Assembly (NCBI GenBank): GCA_913043285.1
Contig: CAJWML010000028.1
Coordinates: 1 to 28,904 of the forward strand
Source of the DNA: CAKZNE01 sp002695025
GTDB lineage: Bacteria; Bacteroidota; Bacteroidia; Flavobacteriales; Schleiferiaceae
DNA length: 28,904 nucleotides
Reading direction: 5' to 3'
Of the stretch, positions 14,968 through 24,668 are shown one piece after another. A model generated the notes under the pieces. The model searched no databases, was not told where the DNA came from, and saw only the letters and a program-made list of their open reading frames with translations. A program made the position numbers and the translations under genes. Within the stretch, counting starts at the first letter, position 1. The number at the start of each line of letters is the position of its first letter.

Positions 14968-17900
14968 ATGATCAAACTAATAATATCTGCTTTAAGGAAA
15001 CCTTTAACGGTTATGGTAGCTCTTTTGGCTATCGTGTTTTTTGCTGTGCTGGCTATCCGGAACATGTCGGTCGATATATTCCCGAAGCTGGGTACACCCA
15101 CTATATATGTGGCTCAAACGTATGGAGGTTTGGCTCCCAACCAAATAGAGGGTTTTATGACCTCCTACTACGAATATCATTTCCTTTACATTAATGGGAT
15201 TAAGGAGGTGGAAAGCAAAACAATCCAGGGTGTATCCCTGATGAAGCTCACCTTTCATGAAGGAACCGATATGTCTCAGGCCCTGGCGGAAGTAGTGGCC
15301 CAGGTCAACCGGTCCAGGGCATTTATGCCTCCGGGTACCGTACCCCCTTTTATTACCCGGTTTGACGGAGGAGGCGCACCGGTAGGCCAATTGGTTTTTA
15401 GCAGTGAAACCCGGTCCTTGGGTGAAATACAAGATCTGGCGCTTTTTAAAGTACGCCCCAAATTTGCTTCTATCCCGGGCGTGTCAGCTCCTCCTCCCTT
15501 TGGCGGAAACCAGCGTACGGTGCTCATCAAGGCAGACCCTTCCAAGCTGCGTAGTTACAACATCAGCCCGGATGAACTGGTTATGGCCATTGCCAAAGGC
15601 AACACCATATCTCCCTCCGGCAACATCCGGACAGCGGACAAACTCTTGATCGCAAATCAGAATACGGTGGTTAGTGATATTCAGGAACTGGCCAATATTC
15701 CCTTGAAGAAAGGGTCCGGTCCAGCAGTATATGTAAGGGATGTGGCCGAAGTACAAAATGGATCTGATGTAGCATCAGGCTATGCTCTGATCAATGGCAG
15801 CCGTTCGGTGTATATTCCTGTAACCAAACGGGCGAGCGCCTCCACTTGGGATGTCGTCAAGCGCATAAAGGCAAGCCTGCCGGAAATGCAGGCGGCTGTG
15901 CCGGATGACATCAAAGTAAGTTATGAATTTGATCAGTCGGGTTACGTGATCAACTCCCTGAAAACCCTGTCCTTTGAAGGGGTATTGGGAGCAGTGCTTA
16001 CCGGCTTAATGGTATTGCTGTTCCTGGGTGACAGGCGCAGTGCACTCATTGTGGTTCTCACCATACCGCTTGCCATATTATCGGCAGTAGTGTGCCTCTA
16101 TCTGACCGGACAGACAATCAATATCATGACGTTAGGCGGACTGGCACTGGCGATAGGTATTCTCGTAGATGAATCGACTGTGACGATTGAAAATATCCAC
16201 CGGCATCAGGAAATGGGCAAGACGAAGGCCCGGGCCATTCTGGATGCCTGCAAAGAAATTGCCTTGCCCAAACTCCTCATCCTGATCAGCATCCTTGCCG
16301 TATTTGTCCCGTCCTTTTTTATGAGCGGCACGCCCAGGGCCATGTTCTTACCGCTTACGCTGGCGGTAGGTTTTGCCATGATCGCCTCTTTTCTGCTTTC
16401 TCAAACAATGGTACCCATTCTTTCCAATTGGTTTTTGAAAGATCATGTTCCTAAAAACGAAGATGGAAAGTTTCAACGGTTTAGAAACCGGGTAACAGGA
16501 TATACAAAAGGTATCACAAACATGGGCGGATGGGCCATCGGTATTTACCTGGTAGTCATTATTGCTATGCTTGCGTCCGTTTGGCAGTCTACCGGCACAG
16601 AGATATTTCCAAAAGTAAACTCCGGACAGTTGCAAGTCCGGTTAAGGATGCCCGATGGCACCCGTATCGAAAACACTGAAGAGAAAACAAAAAAATTCCT
16701 GGAGGTAGTAGACGAGGTGGTGGGTAGAGAAAATGTAGAGATCACTTCAGCATTTGTCGGCATCCAGCCTCCGAGCTACCCGGTCAATACTATTTTTCTA
16801 TGGACAAGTGGTCCGCATGAGGCAGTTGTCAAGATCAAGCTGAAAGAAACAGGACAAGACTTGGACGTCCTCAAAGAAACCCTCAGGAAAAGCATAGCGG
16901 AAACCATACCTGAAATGCGCCTCTCTTTCGAACCTGCTGACCTGGTAGACCAGGTGATGAGCCAGGGGGCCAATACATCGGTGGAAATTGCCGTGCAGGG
17001 TAAAAACCTTGTTGAATCACGAAAATTTGCTGAAGAAATAAAGAACAGAATAGAAGGGTTATCTTTTATGCGGGATGTACAGTTTGGCATTCCGTTGAAC
17101 TATCCTTCCATTGACCTGGAGTACGACCGTGTACGTGCCGGCCAGTTGGGCCTTACCATTGAAGACATCAGCCGGTCGGTAACGGCCTCCACTTCTTCCA
17201 GCCGTTTCACCCAGCCCAATTACTGGCTGGATGCCGGATCGGGTAATGCTTATCAAGTACAGGTAGAGTTTCCACAATATATGGTAGATCAACCCGGTGA
17301 TATCGAAAAGGTGCCGCTTAAATCGGAAAATGGAAAAACCGTCTATGTGGGTGACGTGAGCAAATGGAAACCGGCTACCGTGATTGGGGAATACGACCGC
17401 CTTAACCAGCAACGGTTCATCACCATCACAGGAAACCTGCATAACAAAGACCTGGGAAGCGCCATTAAAACCCTACGTAATGAGGTGAATGCAATGGGTG
17501 AACCACCTGCCGGGATGAGTGTTAAATTCAGAGGACTCGCAGAACCTCTCACCCAAACCTTTGATGAACTGAGCACCGGCCTTTTGCTGGCAGTAGCTGT
17601 AATATTTCTGCTACTGGCAGCCAGCTTTCAGTCGTTCCGGCTTTCCTTCGCAGTGCTATCTACTGTTCCTGCCGTCATAGCCGGATCCTTCCTTCTTATC
17701 TGGATAAGTGGGAACACGCTCAATATTCAATCTTTCATGGGCAGTATCATGGCCATAGGGGTGGCGGTGGCCAATGCCATTTTATTTGTCACCATAGCCG
17801 AGCAATATCGGAAAGATCAAAGACAAAACCCACACCTGGAAGGAATAAAGGATCGGTTGAGACCCATACTCATGACCAGCATTGCCATGATAGCTGGTAT

Positions 17901-18102
17901 GACTCCTATGGCGCTTGGACTGGGCGAGGGAGGCGAGCAAACCGCCCCACTGGGGATAGCCGTGATTGGCGGGTTGCTGTTTTCCGTGTTTGCCACCGTG
18001 TTCATCCTGCCTTCCGTTTACTGGCAACTTACGGGAAGAAAACACTATAAGAGCATATCACTCGATCCGGACGATGAGCAGAGCGCCTATTTTGGACAGT
18101 AG
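14968..18102 (+). CDS. RND efflux pump permease
   Basis: 1044 residues, the usual RND length, with twelve expected membrane segments in two halves and two large periplasmic loops (about 35-330 and 560-860). TM4 carries GLALAIGILVDEST with Asp401-Glu402; HAE-type drug pumps normally have Asp-Asp here, while heavy-metal (CzcA) pumps have a different pattern. It is closer to the HAE1 group by this motif, so the substrate could be an organic compound or a metal-stress product rather than a divalent cation. It follows tolC by 2 bases and precedes the adaptor gene by 44 bases, giving a complete tripartite pump. Confidence 0.95.
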   Translation: MIKLIISALRKPLTVMVALLAIVFFAVLAIRNMSVDIFPKLGTPTIYVAQTYGGLAPNQIEGFMTSYYEYHFLYINGIKEVESKTIQGVSLMKLTFHEGTDMSQALAEVVAQVNRSRAFMPPGTVPPFITRFDGGGAPVGQLVFSSETRSLGEIQDLALFKVRPKFASIPGVSAPPPFGGNQRTVLIKADPSKLRSYNISPDELVMAIAKGNTISPSGNIRTADKLLIANQNTVVSDIQELANIPLKKGSGPAVYVRDVAEVQNGSDVASGYALINGSRSVYIPVTKRASASTWDVVKRIKASLPEMQAAVPDDIKVSYEFDQSGYVINSLKTLSFEGVLGAVLTGLMVLLFLGDRRSALIVVLTIPLAILSAVVCLYLTGQTINIMTLGGLALAIGILVDESTVTIENIHRHQEMGKTKARAILDACKEIALPKLLILISILAVFVPSFFMSGTPRAMFLPLTLAVGFAMIASFLLSQTMVPILSNWFLKDHVPKNEDGKFQRFRNRVTGYTKGITNMGGWAIGIYLVVIIAMLASVWQSTGTEIFPKVNSGQLQVRLRMPDGTRIENTEEKTKKFLEVVDEVVGRENVEITSAFVGIQPPSYPVNTIFLWTSGPHEAVVKIKLKETGQDLDVLKETLRKSIAETIPEMRLSFEPADLVDQVMSQGANTSVEIAVQGKNLVESRKFAEEIKNRIEGLSFMRDVQFGIPLNYPSIDLEYDRVRAGQLGLTIEDISRSVTASTSSSRFTQPNYWLDAGSGNAYQVQVEFPQYMVDQPGDIEKVPLKSENGKTVYVGDVSKWKPATVIGEYDRLNQQRFITITGNLHNKDLGSAIKTLRNEVNAMGEPPAGMSVKFRGLAEPLTQTFDELSTGLLLAVAVIFLLLAASFQSFRLSFAVLSTVPAVIAGSFLLIWISGNTLNIQSFMGSIMAIGVAVANAILFVTIAEQYRKDQRQNPHLEGIKDRLRPILMTSIAMIAGMTPMALGLGEGGEQTAPLGIAVIGGLLFSVFATVFILPSVYWQLTGRKHYKSISLDPDDEQSAYFGQ

Positions 18103-18146
18103 TAAAATTTACATGAAACCAGAAAAAACAGTAAAGTTTAAACATA

Positions 18147-19220
18147 ATGAGAAAATACATCCTACCAATTTTATATATGGCCATTGTTTCTGGCTGTTCG
18201 AATAAAGCTGAAAACAGCAACATGGAAAGCAAAGGTGGGCCGGCAAAAAAAGCGGAAATAATAACAGTGAGTTACGAAAATGCCCCACAGGCCCTGACAC
18301 TCCCGGCAGAGTTGCATGCTTTTGAAAAGGCCGGGCTGAATGCCAGGGTGCAGGGATATGTAAGCGAGGTGCTGGTGGATATTGGTGATAAAGTAAAAAA
18401 AGGAGCAGTCCTGATAAAAATAGAAGCACCGGAAGTAAAGGCAGCTTATGCTGAAGCCCGTAGCGAGGTAGAGTCTGCCAGAGCAGATTATTTGAGCAGC
18501 AAAGATGTCTTTGAGCGGTTGGTGAAAGCCTCCGGAAAGCCTGGTACGGTTTCAGAATCCGACCTGATCAAAGCAAAGAACAAAGCTATGGCTGACAGCA
18601 CCCGGCTGGTGGCAGCAGATTATACCGCCAGGGCAAAGCAACAATTGCTGGATTATCTTACCATCCGGGCACCTTTCAACGGAGTGATCACCCAAAGGAA
18701 TACCGATCCGGGAAATCTTGTCGGAGGAAATAATGGTGTCCCTTTGTTGGTGATCGAAAACAATCAAAAATTGCGGTTAAAGGTACCGGTGCCGGAAGCC
18801 TTGACCGGAAGTTCTGTGGCGGAGAACGCTGTGACATTTAAAGTAGAGCCATTTCCCGCGACATTGTTCAATGCAGATTTTTACCGGAGAGCCAGAAGCA
18901 TCGATCCGGACACCCGCACAGAGATGTGGGAATTTATCGTGCACAATCAAAAAGGTGAGTTGAATGCAGGGCTTTTTGCAGAAATACAATTACATATTCA
19001 GCGAACCGGTGGAAGTATGTGGGTACCTCAAAGTGCTGTATTGACCACCCTCCGTAGAAAAGCTGTGGGAAAGGTGGTAGAGGGTAAGCTGAAATGGGTA
19101 GAAGTAAAAACAGGCATGAAAAACGAAAGTACGGTTGAGGTGTTTGGCGCGCTTGATGCCGGGGATCACATCCTCTTGCAGCCCAATGAAGAAATGACAG
19201 AGGGAATGCCTATCAACTAA
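18147..19220 (+). CDS. RND membrane-fusion (adaptor) lipoprotein
   Basis: 357 residues. The N-terminus has a lipoprotein signal with lipobox VSGC, Cys at about residue 17. A lipoyl/barrel-sandwich hybrid follows (LHAFEKAGLNARVQGYVSEV, closed by LTIRAPFNGVITQRNTDPGN), with a helical hairpin between its halves and a beta-barrel domain afterwards. These are standard for HlyD/AcrA-type adaptors. It links the RND permease to the TolC duct. The gene is placed last in the pump triplet, and the DUF5916 gene follows after 11 bases. No Met/His/Cys-rich metal-binding tail is present. Confidence 0.93.
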   Translation: MRKYILPILYMAIVSGCSNKAENSNMESKGGPAKKAEIITVSYENAPQALTLPAELHAFEKAGLNARVQGYVSEVLVDIGDKVKKGAVLIKIEAPEVKAAYAEARSEVESARADYLSSKDVFERLVKASGKPGTVSESDLIKAKNKAMADSTRLVAADYTARAKQQLLDYLTIRAPFNGVITQRNTDPGNLVGGNNGVPLLVIENNQKLRLKVPVPEALTGSSVAENAVTFKVEPFPATLFNADFYRRARSIDPDTRTEMWEFIVHNQKGELNAGLFAEIQLHIQRTGGSMWVPQSAVLTTLRRKAVGKVVEGKLKWVEVKTGMKNESTVEVFGALDAGDHILLQPNEEMTEGMPIN

Positions 19221-19231
19221 CTTCCGTTTGT

Positions 19232-21403
19232 ATGGGCCGTTTCTTTATCACGTTTCTGGTTTGGGCCATTTGCTATGCTACTTGCAAAGCCCAAACAAGT
19301 AAACCGGATACGATTTACGCAGAGTACGTTCAGGAAGAAATTCAGCTTGATGGCAAGCCGGATGAAGCAGTATGGAAGCGAGCCGTACATATCAACAATT
19401 TCACACAGCGGGAATTGAACATTGGTGAACCGGCTACCGAAAGAACAGAAGTTGCGATTCTATATACTGCCAAAACCCTGTACATCGGGTTTTGGGGATA
19501 TGACAGGAATCCTCAAAAGATAATAGCCCGCGAGATGAAAAGAGACTTTGACTGGGGAGGAGAAGACAATTTTGAGGTGATCATTGATACCTACAATGAC
19601 GACCGCAACGGATTCCTGTTTGCTATCAATCCCAATGCGGCAAGAGCGGATGCGCAGGTTCTCAATAACGGTGAATCTTTTAATAAATTCTGGAATGGCG
19701 TTTGGGATGCCAAAACCACTATTACCGATGAAGGCTGGTTTGCAGAAATAGCCATCCCTTTTTCCACTTTAAAATTCCCCACTGATGCACAGGAGCAGAT
19801 ATGGGGCATCAACTTTGAGCGGAATATTCGCAGAAAGCGTGAGCAACTGCTTTGGCAGGGCTGGTCACGGGATTCCGAACTGGAACTGTTGAACAGGGCA
19901 GGTACCCTGGCTGGCCTGGATAGTATCGTCAGCAAGGATTTTATTGAGATAAAACCTTATACCATTGGCGGGGGTGAATTTACACCGGGTCAGGAAGAAG
20001 GGCAATGGAATGCCGGAGGCGATATTAACTACCTCATTACACCCACCCTCCGAATGAACCTTACCCTAAACACTGACTTTGCGCAGGTGGAAGCCGACCG
20101 GCAACAGATCAACCTGACCCGATTTCCCCTGTTCTTCCCGGAGCGCAGGGAGTTTTTCCTGGAAGGACAGGACTATTTTGATATGGGAATGGGAAATAGC
20201 ATTATCCCATTTTATAGCAGGAGGATTGGGTTGGCCGAAGACCGTTCCACCGTACCCATTATTGCCGGGGCAAGGATTCTGGGTAAAGTAAAAAATTCCA
20301 CCCTGGGAGCATTGTCTATGCAGACAGCAAGCCGGGACAGCATTCCGTCCACCAACTACTCAGTGGTAAGCTGGCGTCAGGATGTGATGAAACAATCCTC
20401 CATAGGCATTCTGTCTGCCAATAAATACGAAAATGGACGCTGGCACAGCACTACCGGTGGCTACGGGCTTTACAGTACATCCAAGCTATTCGGTGATAAA
20501 AATTTGAATATTGGAGCTTCTTTTACTCAAAATATTAATTCTGATAATTATGATTCTAAAGCCAATGCTCACCGCATCTATCTGAGCTATCCCAACGACA
20601 AAGTGGAATTTGATATGGCCTGGCAACGAAGCGCTCCCGCTTTCAACCCGGAGGTGGGTTTCCTGCGCAGGGACAATTTCCAGGAGTTTTATGCAGAACT
20701 CGAATGGAAGCCCCGGCCTAAAAACTTTCTGAAATGGATACGGCAGTTCAGCTTTAAGGGGCTTGATATGAACTACTTTGTCTTTGATGATACAGGGGAA
20801 CTGCAATCGTTCTCTTATGAAATCCGGCCATTAGGCTTTGAAACACGCAGCGGGGAATTTTTTGAGTTTAACCTGCAAAGGAAGGCAGAAGGTTTGCGTG
20901 AACCTTTTGAGATCAAAGAAGGCATTACCATACCTGAAGGCGATTACTGGTACAACCGGATGGAAATACAAGCCGCTACATTCAGTGGTCGCACCTGGTC
21001 GGTGTATTCCAGAATAAACTGGGGAGATTTCTTTACAGGCAAAAGTACCGAAAGTACATACGAACTTTCCTGGCGAGCCAGCCGCTATCTTAAAATAGGC
21101 GCTAACTATGAGAAAAACTGGATTGACTTACCGGAAGGAAGCTTTGATACCGACCTGATCGGAAGCCGGATGGAATATGCAGTCAACCCGAATTTGTTTG
21201 GATCATTGTTTTCACAGTGGAACAGCGAAGATGAGGAGGCCATCCTCAATTTTCGTTTGCAATGGATACCGATTATCGGGGCTGATTTCTTTTTCATTGT
21301 CAACCAGGCCTATGATACATCAGGGAATGATTGGAAACTTGAAAGGACAACCATCCTGGGGAAATTGATTTGGAGATTTGTAATTCAAAAAGAAAAGCTA
21401 TGA
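19232..21403 (+). CDS. CBM9-like / DUF5916 outer membrane protein
   Basis: 723 residues with a signal peptide ending near CKAQ (18-21). Residues about 25-220 form a CBM9-like beta-sandwich (IQLDGKPDEAVWKRA at the start, FEVIIDTYNDDRNGFLF within). Residues about 230-720 match DUF5916, an outer-membrane beta-barrel-like region with repeated aromatic strands (FPERREFFLEGQDYF, and a C-terminal strand ending RFVIQKEK). The family is common in Bacteroidota; its function is not known, and it is often suggested to bind or pass surface ligands. Placement between the pump and an ABC importer suggests a role in envelope passage of the same substrate. The stop overlaps the next start as ATGA. Confidence 0.87.
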   Translation: MGRFFITFLVWAICYATCKAQTSKPDTIYAEYVQEEIQLDGKPDEAVWKRAVHINNFTQRELNIGEPATERTEVAILYTAKTLYIGFWGYDRNPQKIIAREMKRDFDWGGEDNFEVIIDTYNDDRNGFLFAINPNAARADAQVLNNGESFNKFWNGVWDAKTTITDEGWFAEIAIPFSTLKFPTDAQEQIWGINFERNIRRKREQLLWQGWSRDSELELLNRAGTLAGLDSIVSKDFIEIKPYTIGGGEFTPGQEEGQWNAGGDINYLITPTLRMNLTLNTDFAQVEADRQQINLTRFPLFFPERREFFLEGQDYFDMGMGNSIIPFYSRRIGLAEDRSTVPIIAGARILGKVKNSTLGALSMQTASRDSIPSTNYSVVSWRQDVMKQSSIGILSANKYENGRWHSTTGGYGLYSTSKLFGDKNLNIGASFTQNINSDNYDSKANAHRIYLSYPNDKVEFDMAWQRSAPAFNPEVGFLRRDNFQEFYAELEWKPRPKNFLKWIRQFSFKGLDMNYFVFDDTGELQSFSYEIRPLGFETRSGEFFEFNLQRKAEGLREPFEIKEGITIPEGDYWYNRMEIQAATFSGRTWSVYSRINWGDFFTGKSTESTYELSWRASRYLKIGANYEKNWIDLPEGSFDTDLIGSRMEYAVNPNLFGSLFSQWNSEDEEAILNFRLQWIPIIGADFFFIVNQAYDTSGNDWKLERTTILGKLIWRFVIQKEKL

Positions 21404-22407
21404 GACACCTGTTTAATTCGATCATACTATTCATGCTAATGCTTACCGCATGTAGCCCACCCAGTAATGAAGTAACCGTTTACTGTACCGTTGACCAGGT
21501 CTTTTCGGAACCGGTGTTGAAGGATTTTGAACGAGAAACCGGCATTAAAGTAAAAGCGGTGTACGATACCGAAGAAACCAAATCCACCGGAGTGATGAAC
21601 CGGCTAATAGCCGAAAGGGACAATCCCCGGTGCGATGTATTTTGGAGCGGTGACCCGGTACGTAATGGAGTGTTGCAGTCAAGAGGCATAACTGAACCTT
21701 ATCAATCGGAGCAAACCCGGCTCATCCCTACCCAGTTCAAAGAAAAGGATAACCATTGGATTGGTTTTTCTGCCAGGGCCAGGGTGCTGATCTACAACAA
21801 GACGCTTATCTCTCCTGATTCATTACCCCGGTCTGTTCTCGACTTCACAAAACCCCGCTTCAAAGGCCAGTTTGCCATTGCCAACCCCTTGTTCGGCACC
21901 ACCACTTTCCACATGGCTGCTCTGTTTGTGAAATTGGGCGATGAAAAAGCCAAACAGTGGATGAATGATCTGAAAGCCAATGGAGTGGTGATAGCTGCCA
22001 GCAATGGGGACGTTAAAAAGCGAGTAATGAACGGGGAACTCGCCTTTGGCCTTACCGATACGGATGATGCTTTTGAAGCCAAAAAAGAAAGTGATAAGGT
22101 AGATTACATTTTTCTGGATCAACAGGAAAATGGCATAGGGACACTCATCATGCCCAATGCCCTTAGTCTTATTAAAGGTTCGCCTCAAAATGAAAACGGG
22201 AAAAAGCTGATTAACTACCTGCTGACACGGGAAACAGAAACGAAACTGGCCAAATCCTGTGCACAGATGCCGCTGATCAAAGGAACGGAAGTGCCGCAAA
22301 ATGTTCCTTCATTGGATAACATTCAACCGATGAAAATCGATTACAAAGAGACTTCTGATAAACTGGAAGCAATACAATCTTGGCTAAAAGCATGGACAGA
22401 GCAATAG
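21400..22407 (+). CDS. Iron-type ABC importer, substrate-binding lipoprotein
   Basis: 335 residues from the ATG at 21400, which overlaps the previous stop and puts the lipoprotein signal at the N-terminus (lipobox LTAC, Cys18). An upstream in-frame ATG at 21370 would add ten charged residues before the signal and is rejected. The mature protein is a family 1/AfuA-FbpA-like binding protein (VTVYCTVDQVFSEPVLKDFE, CDVFWSGDP, GFSARARVLIYNK). Such proteins bind ferric iron or small oxyanion/phosphonate ligands. The gene overlaps the permease gene by 16 bases, forming an SBP-permease-ATPase operon. The substrate cannot be fixed from the sequence. Confidence 0.87.
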   Translation: MRHLFNSIILFMLMLTACSPPSNEVTVYCTVDQVFSEPVLKDFERETGIKVKAVYDTEETKSTGVMNRLIAERDNPRCDVFWSGDPVRNGVLQSRGITEPYQSEQTRLIPTQFKEKDNHWIGFSARARVLIYNKTLISPDSLPRSVLDFTKPRFKGQFAIANPLFGTTTFHMAALFVKLGDEKAKQWMNDLKANGVVIAASNGDVKKRVMNGELAFGLTDTDDAFEAKKESDKVDYIFLDQQENGIGTLIMPNALSLIKGSPQNENGKKLINYLLTRETETKLAKSCAQMPLIKGTEVPQNVPSLDNIQPMKIDYKETSDKLEAIQSWLKAWTEQ

Positions 22408-23948
22408 TCAGGCATATTATACGGATGGTTCCTTCACTGCTGCTGTTTCTGCTGCTGGGGTTGCCACTGGTATTACTGCTTCTGCAATGGCTTAGTGGTG
22501 AAGATAAGTCAGCGCTTTTGTCTTCCATTAGCAGGGAGACATTGGTTCTTGTTGGCAAAAGCCTGCTGATATCTGGTATAGTGGCTTTGCTTGCCACCTT
22601 CACAGGAACGGTCTGTGGATTTATTCTCTACAAACTGCGGTTTGCTTTCATCGGCATTTACAAGGTGGCGCTGCTACTGCCTTTACTCATTTCCCCTTAT
22701 ATTTTTGCGGTGGCCTGGAAAGATGGTTTTTTCTGGCTATTTGGAAATAATGCTGCCATCTATTCAGATGCAGGTGTGATCCTGGTACATACCATAGTCT
22801 TTTTCCCCTTGGCGATGCTCATTACCGGTAGCGCACTATCCCAAGTTGATGCCGGTTATGAAGAAGCCGGATTAATGCTGATGCCTTTCAGGAAAATGGT
22901 GGTGAAAATTGTCCTCCCCTTGATCCGTCCTGCCTTAACAATCTCGTTCCTGCTCATCCTGATATTCAGTCTCAGTGACTTTTCAGTTCCTGCTTTCTTT
23001 GGCGTGCGCACCTTTACCACTGAGATATTTACCCAGTTTTCTGCCCTGTATAATTTCCCCTTGGCTATCGGGCAATCTGTTTTATTGCTGTTTATATGCC
23101 TGTTGCTTATGCTGGCAGAAGCCCGCTACCTTTCAGATGCTCCATTCTTTTCCGTGTCGGTAAAGGGAGGCGTGTCCAAAAAATACAATATCCAGAAGCG
23201 GCAAGCCTTGTTTCACGCTTTGCTTTGGTTATTGTTGATAATGGTTTTGCTGATGCCTGTCTTTATGCTGGGAATCCAGTCTTTGAGCGGAAGAACCTTA
23301 TTCTTCAGGGAAGCATGGATACTGATGCGTCCGGCTGCCCTGCAATCGGTAAAACTTGCCCTGTCGGGCACCTTATTGCTGACATCTGTTGGCCTCTGGA
23401 CGGCCTACGCTAAAGACCGTATGGGAAACCGGCTGCCCAATGTATTGCTTTTACTGACTTTTATTGTTCCTTCTACCGTGCTGGGCATCGCCCTGATAAG
23501 GTATTATAATCTGCCTGCCATGAATTTTATATATGGCACTACCGCAATTCTGCTGCTTGCCTATCTCGGCAAGTTTGGTTTTATCGCTTCCCGGATCATC
23601 GGCAATGGTATCAGGCAAATACCGGTTTCTTTGGAGGAATCAGCCCTTGTGATGGGCATACCTTCCTGGAAAATATTTGTGAAGATCAATCTGCCTTTAT
23701 TGGTACCATCATTATTTGCCGCATTTGTTCTATCCTTCATTTTAAGCCTGGGAGAGCTGGGGGTTACCATGCTGGTTTATCCTCCCGGTATGGAGCTGAT
23801 GCCGGTCAAAACATTCACCATCAGCGCCAATGCACCGGAAGCCCTTACCAGCAGCATGACCCTGATCAATCTTGGCGTGACCATAGCATTAATCGCGCTG
23901 TTTTTTGTGGCTGGAAAATGGTTGTTCAAAAGATATCAATATGCCTGA
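22392..23948 (+). CDS. Iron-type ABC importer, fused permease
   Basis: 518 residues from the ATG at 22392; a TTG at 22380 is an alternative. It has about twelve hydrophobic segments and two EAA-type loops, each about 30 residues long: YEEAGLMLMPFRKMVVKIVLPLIRP is the first and LEESALVMGIPSWKIFVKINLPLLVP the second. Two fused permease halves are typical of FbpB/ThiP-type importers. It overlaps the binding protein gene by 16 bases and the ATPase gene by 8. In the inner membrane it would form the channel for the ligand delivered by the lipoprotein. Confidence 0.92.
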   Translation: MDRAIVRHIIRMVPSLLLFLLLGLPLVLLLLQWLSGEDKSALLSSISRETLVLVGKSLLISGIVALLATFTGTVCGFILYKLRFAFIGIYKVALLLPLLISPYIFAVAWKDGFFWLFGNNAAIYSDAGVILVHTIVFFPLAMLITGSALSQVDAGYEEAGLMLMPFRKMVVKIVLPLIRPALTISFLLILIFSLSDFSVPAFFGVRTFTTEIFTQFSALYNFPLAIGQSVLLLFICLLLMLAEARYLSDAPFFSVSVKGGVSKKYNIQKRQALFHALLWLLLIMVLLMPVFMLGIQSLSGRTLFFREAWILMRPAALQSVKLALSGTLLLTSVGLWTAYAKDRMGNRLPNVLLLLTFIVPSTVLGIALIRYYNLPAMNFIYGTTAILLLAYLGKFGFIASRIIGNGIRQIPVSLEESALVMGIPSWKIFVKINLPLLVPSLFAAFVLSFILSLGELGVTMLVYPPGMELMPVKTFTISANAPEALTSSMTLINLGVTIALIALFFVAGKWLFKRYQYA

Positions 23949-24657
23949 GATCATCCTGCAACATATCACCCATTGCTATGGAGATAAAGAAGTGTTGAAC
24001 AATTTCTCCTATTCTTTTGAGCAAGGGGGAACAACCTGTCTGCTGGGTCCTTCCGGTTGTGGTAAAACCACTGTGCTGCGATTAATTGCCGGTTTGGAGA
24101 GGCCTTCCAGCGGGGTGATAAAAATAGACGGAGTTAAAGTAAGCGAAAAGGGTGTCATCCTTATCCCACCTCATCAACGTCAGGTTGGTTTTGTCTTTCA
24201 GGATCTGGCGCTTTGGCCGCATTTTTCGGTGTACAAAAACATTGCTTTTGCCTTGAAGGAAAGCAAAGAAGCAAACATCAAAGAAAAAATATTTGAATGG
24301 CTCGAATTATTCGGGATAAGCGATAAAGCCAGGAAATACCCGCATCAGCTTTCGGGTGGACAAAAACAAATGGTGGCCATTGCCCGCTCGCTGGTACTGC
24401 AACCCAAGATACTCCTGATGGATGAGCCACTAGCCAATATTGATGCTCATTTAAAAGAGCGCATACTTGGGCATTTGAAAGACATTCAGCGACAGCAACA
24501 GTTCACTATGCTGTATGTTACACATGACCAGAAAGAAGCCATGAACACAGGTGATTACATAGTGGTCATGAATGCCGGAAAAATAGCGGCTGCCGGATCA
24601 AAGGAAGAAGTCAGCCGTTCGTCATCTGAATTTGTAAAATCATTTCTAAAAACTTGA
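23941..24657 (+). CDS. Iron-type ABC importer, ATP-binding subunit
   Basis: 238 residues from the ATG at 23941; a TTG at 23905 would extend it into the permease gene and is not needed. Walker A GPSGCGKT (36-43), Q loop Gln87 (FVFQD), signature LSGGQ (137-141), Walker B ILLMDEP (157-163) and H loop His195 (VTHDQ) are all intact. The chain ends about 40 residues after the H loop, so the C-terminal TOBE regulatory domain of full-length FbpC/PotA proteins is missing. Transport may therefore lack the iron-sensing or inhibitory control known in FbpC. It overlaps the permease gene by 8 bases. Confidence 0.94.
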   Translation: MPEIILQHITHCYGDKEVLNNFSYSFEQGGTTCLLGPSGCGKTTVLRLIAGLERPSSGVIKIDGVKVSEKGVILIPPHQRQVGFVFQDLALWPHFSVYKNIAFALKESKEANIKEKIFEWLELFGISDKARKYPHQLSGGQKQMVAIARSLVLQPKILLMDEPLANIDAHLKERILGHLKDIQRQQQFTMLYVTHDQKEAMNTGDYIVVMNAGKIAAAGSKEEVSRSSSEFVKSFLKT

Positions 24658-24668
24658 AGAGAGGAATT

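Noticed and set aside
15004..18045. Several minus-strand and alternative frames of 70-140 codons inside the RND permease gene
   Set aside because: They are shadows of a long, intact gene, with Arg/Ser/Gly-rich translations lacking family features.
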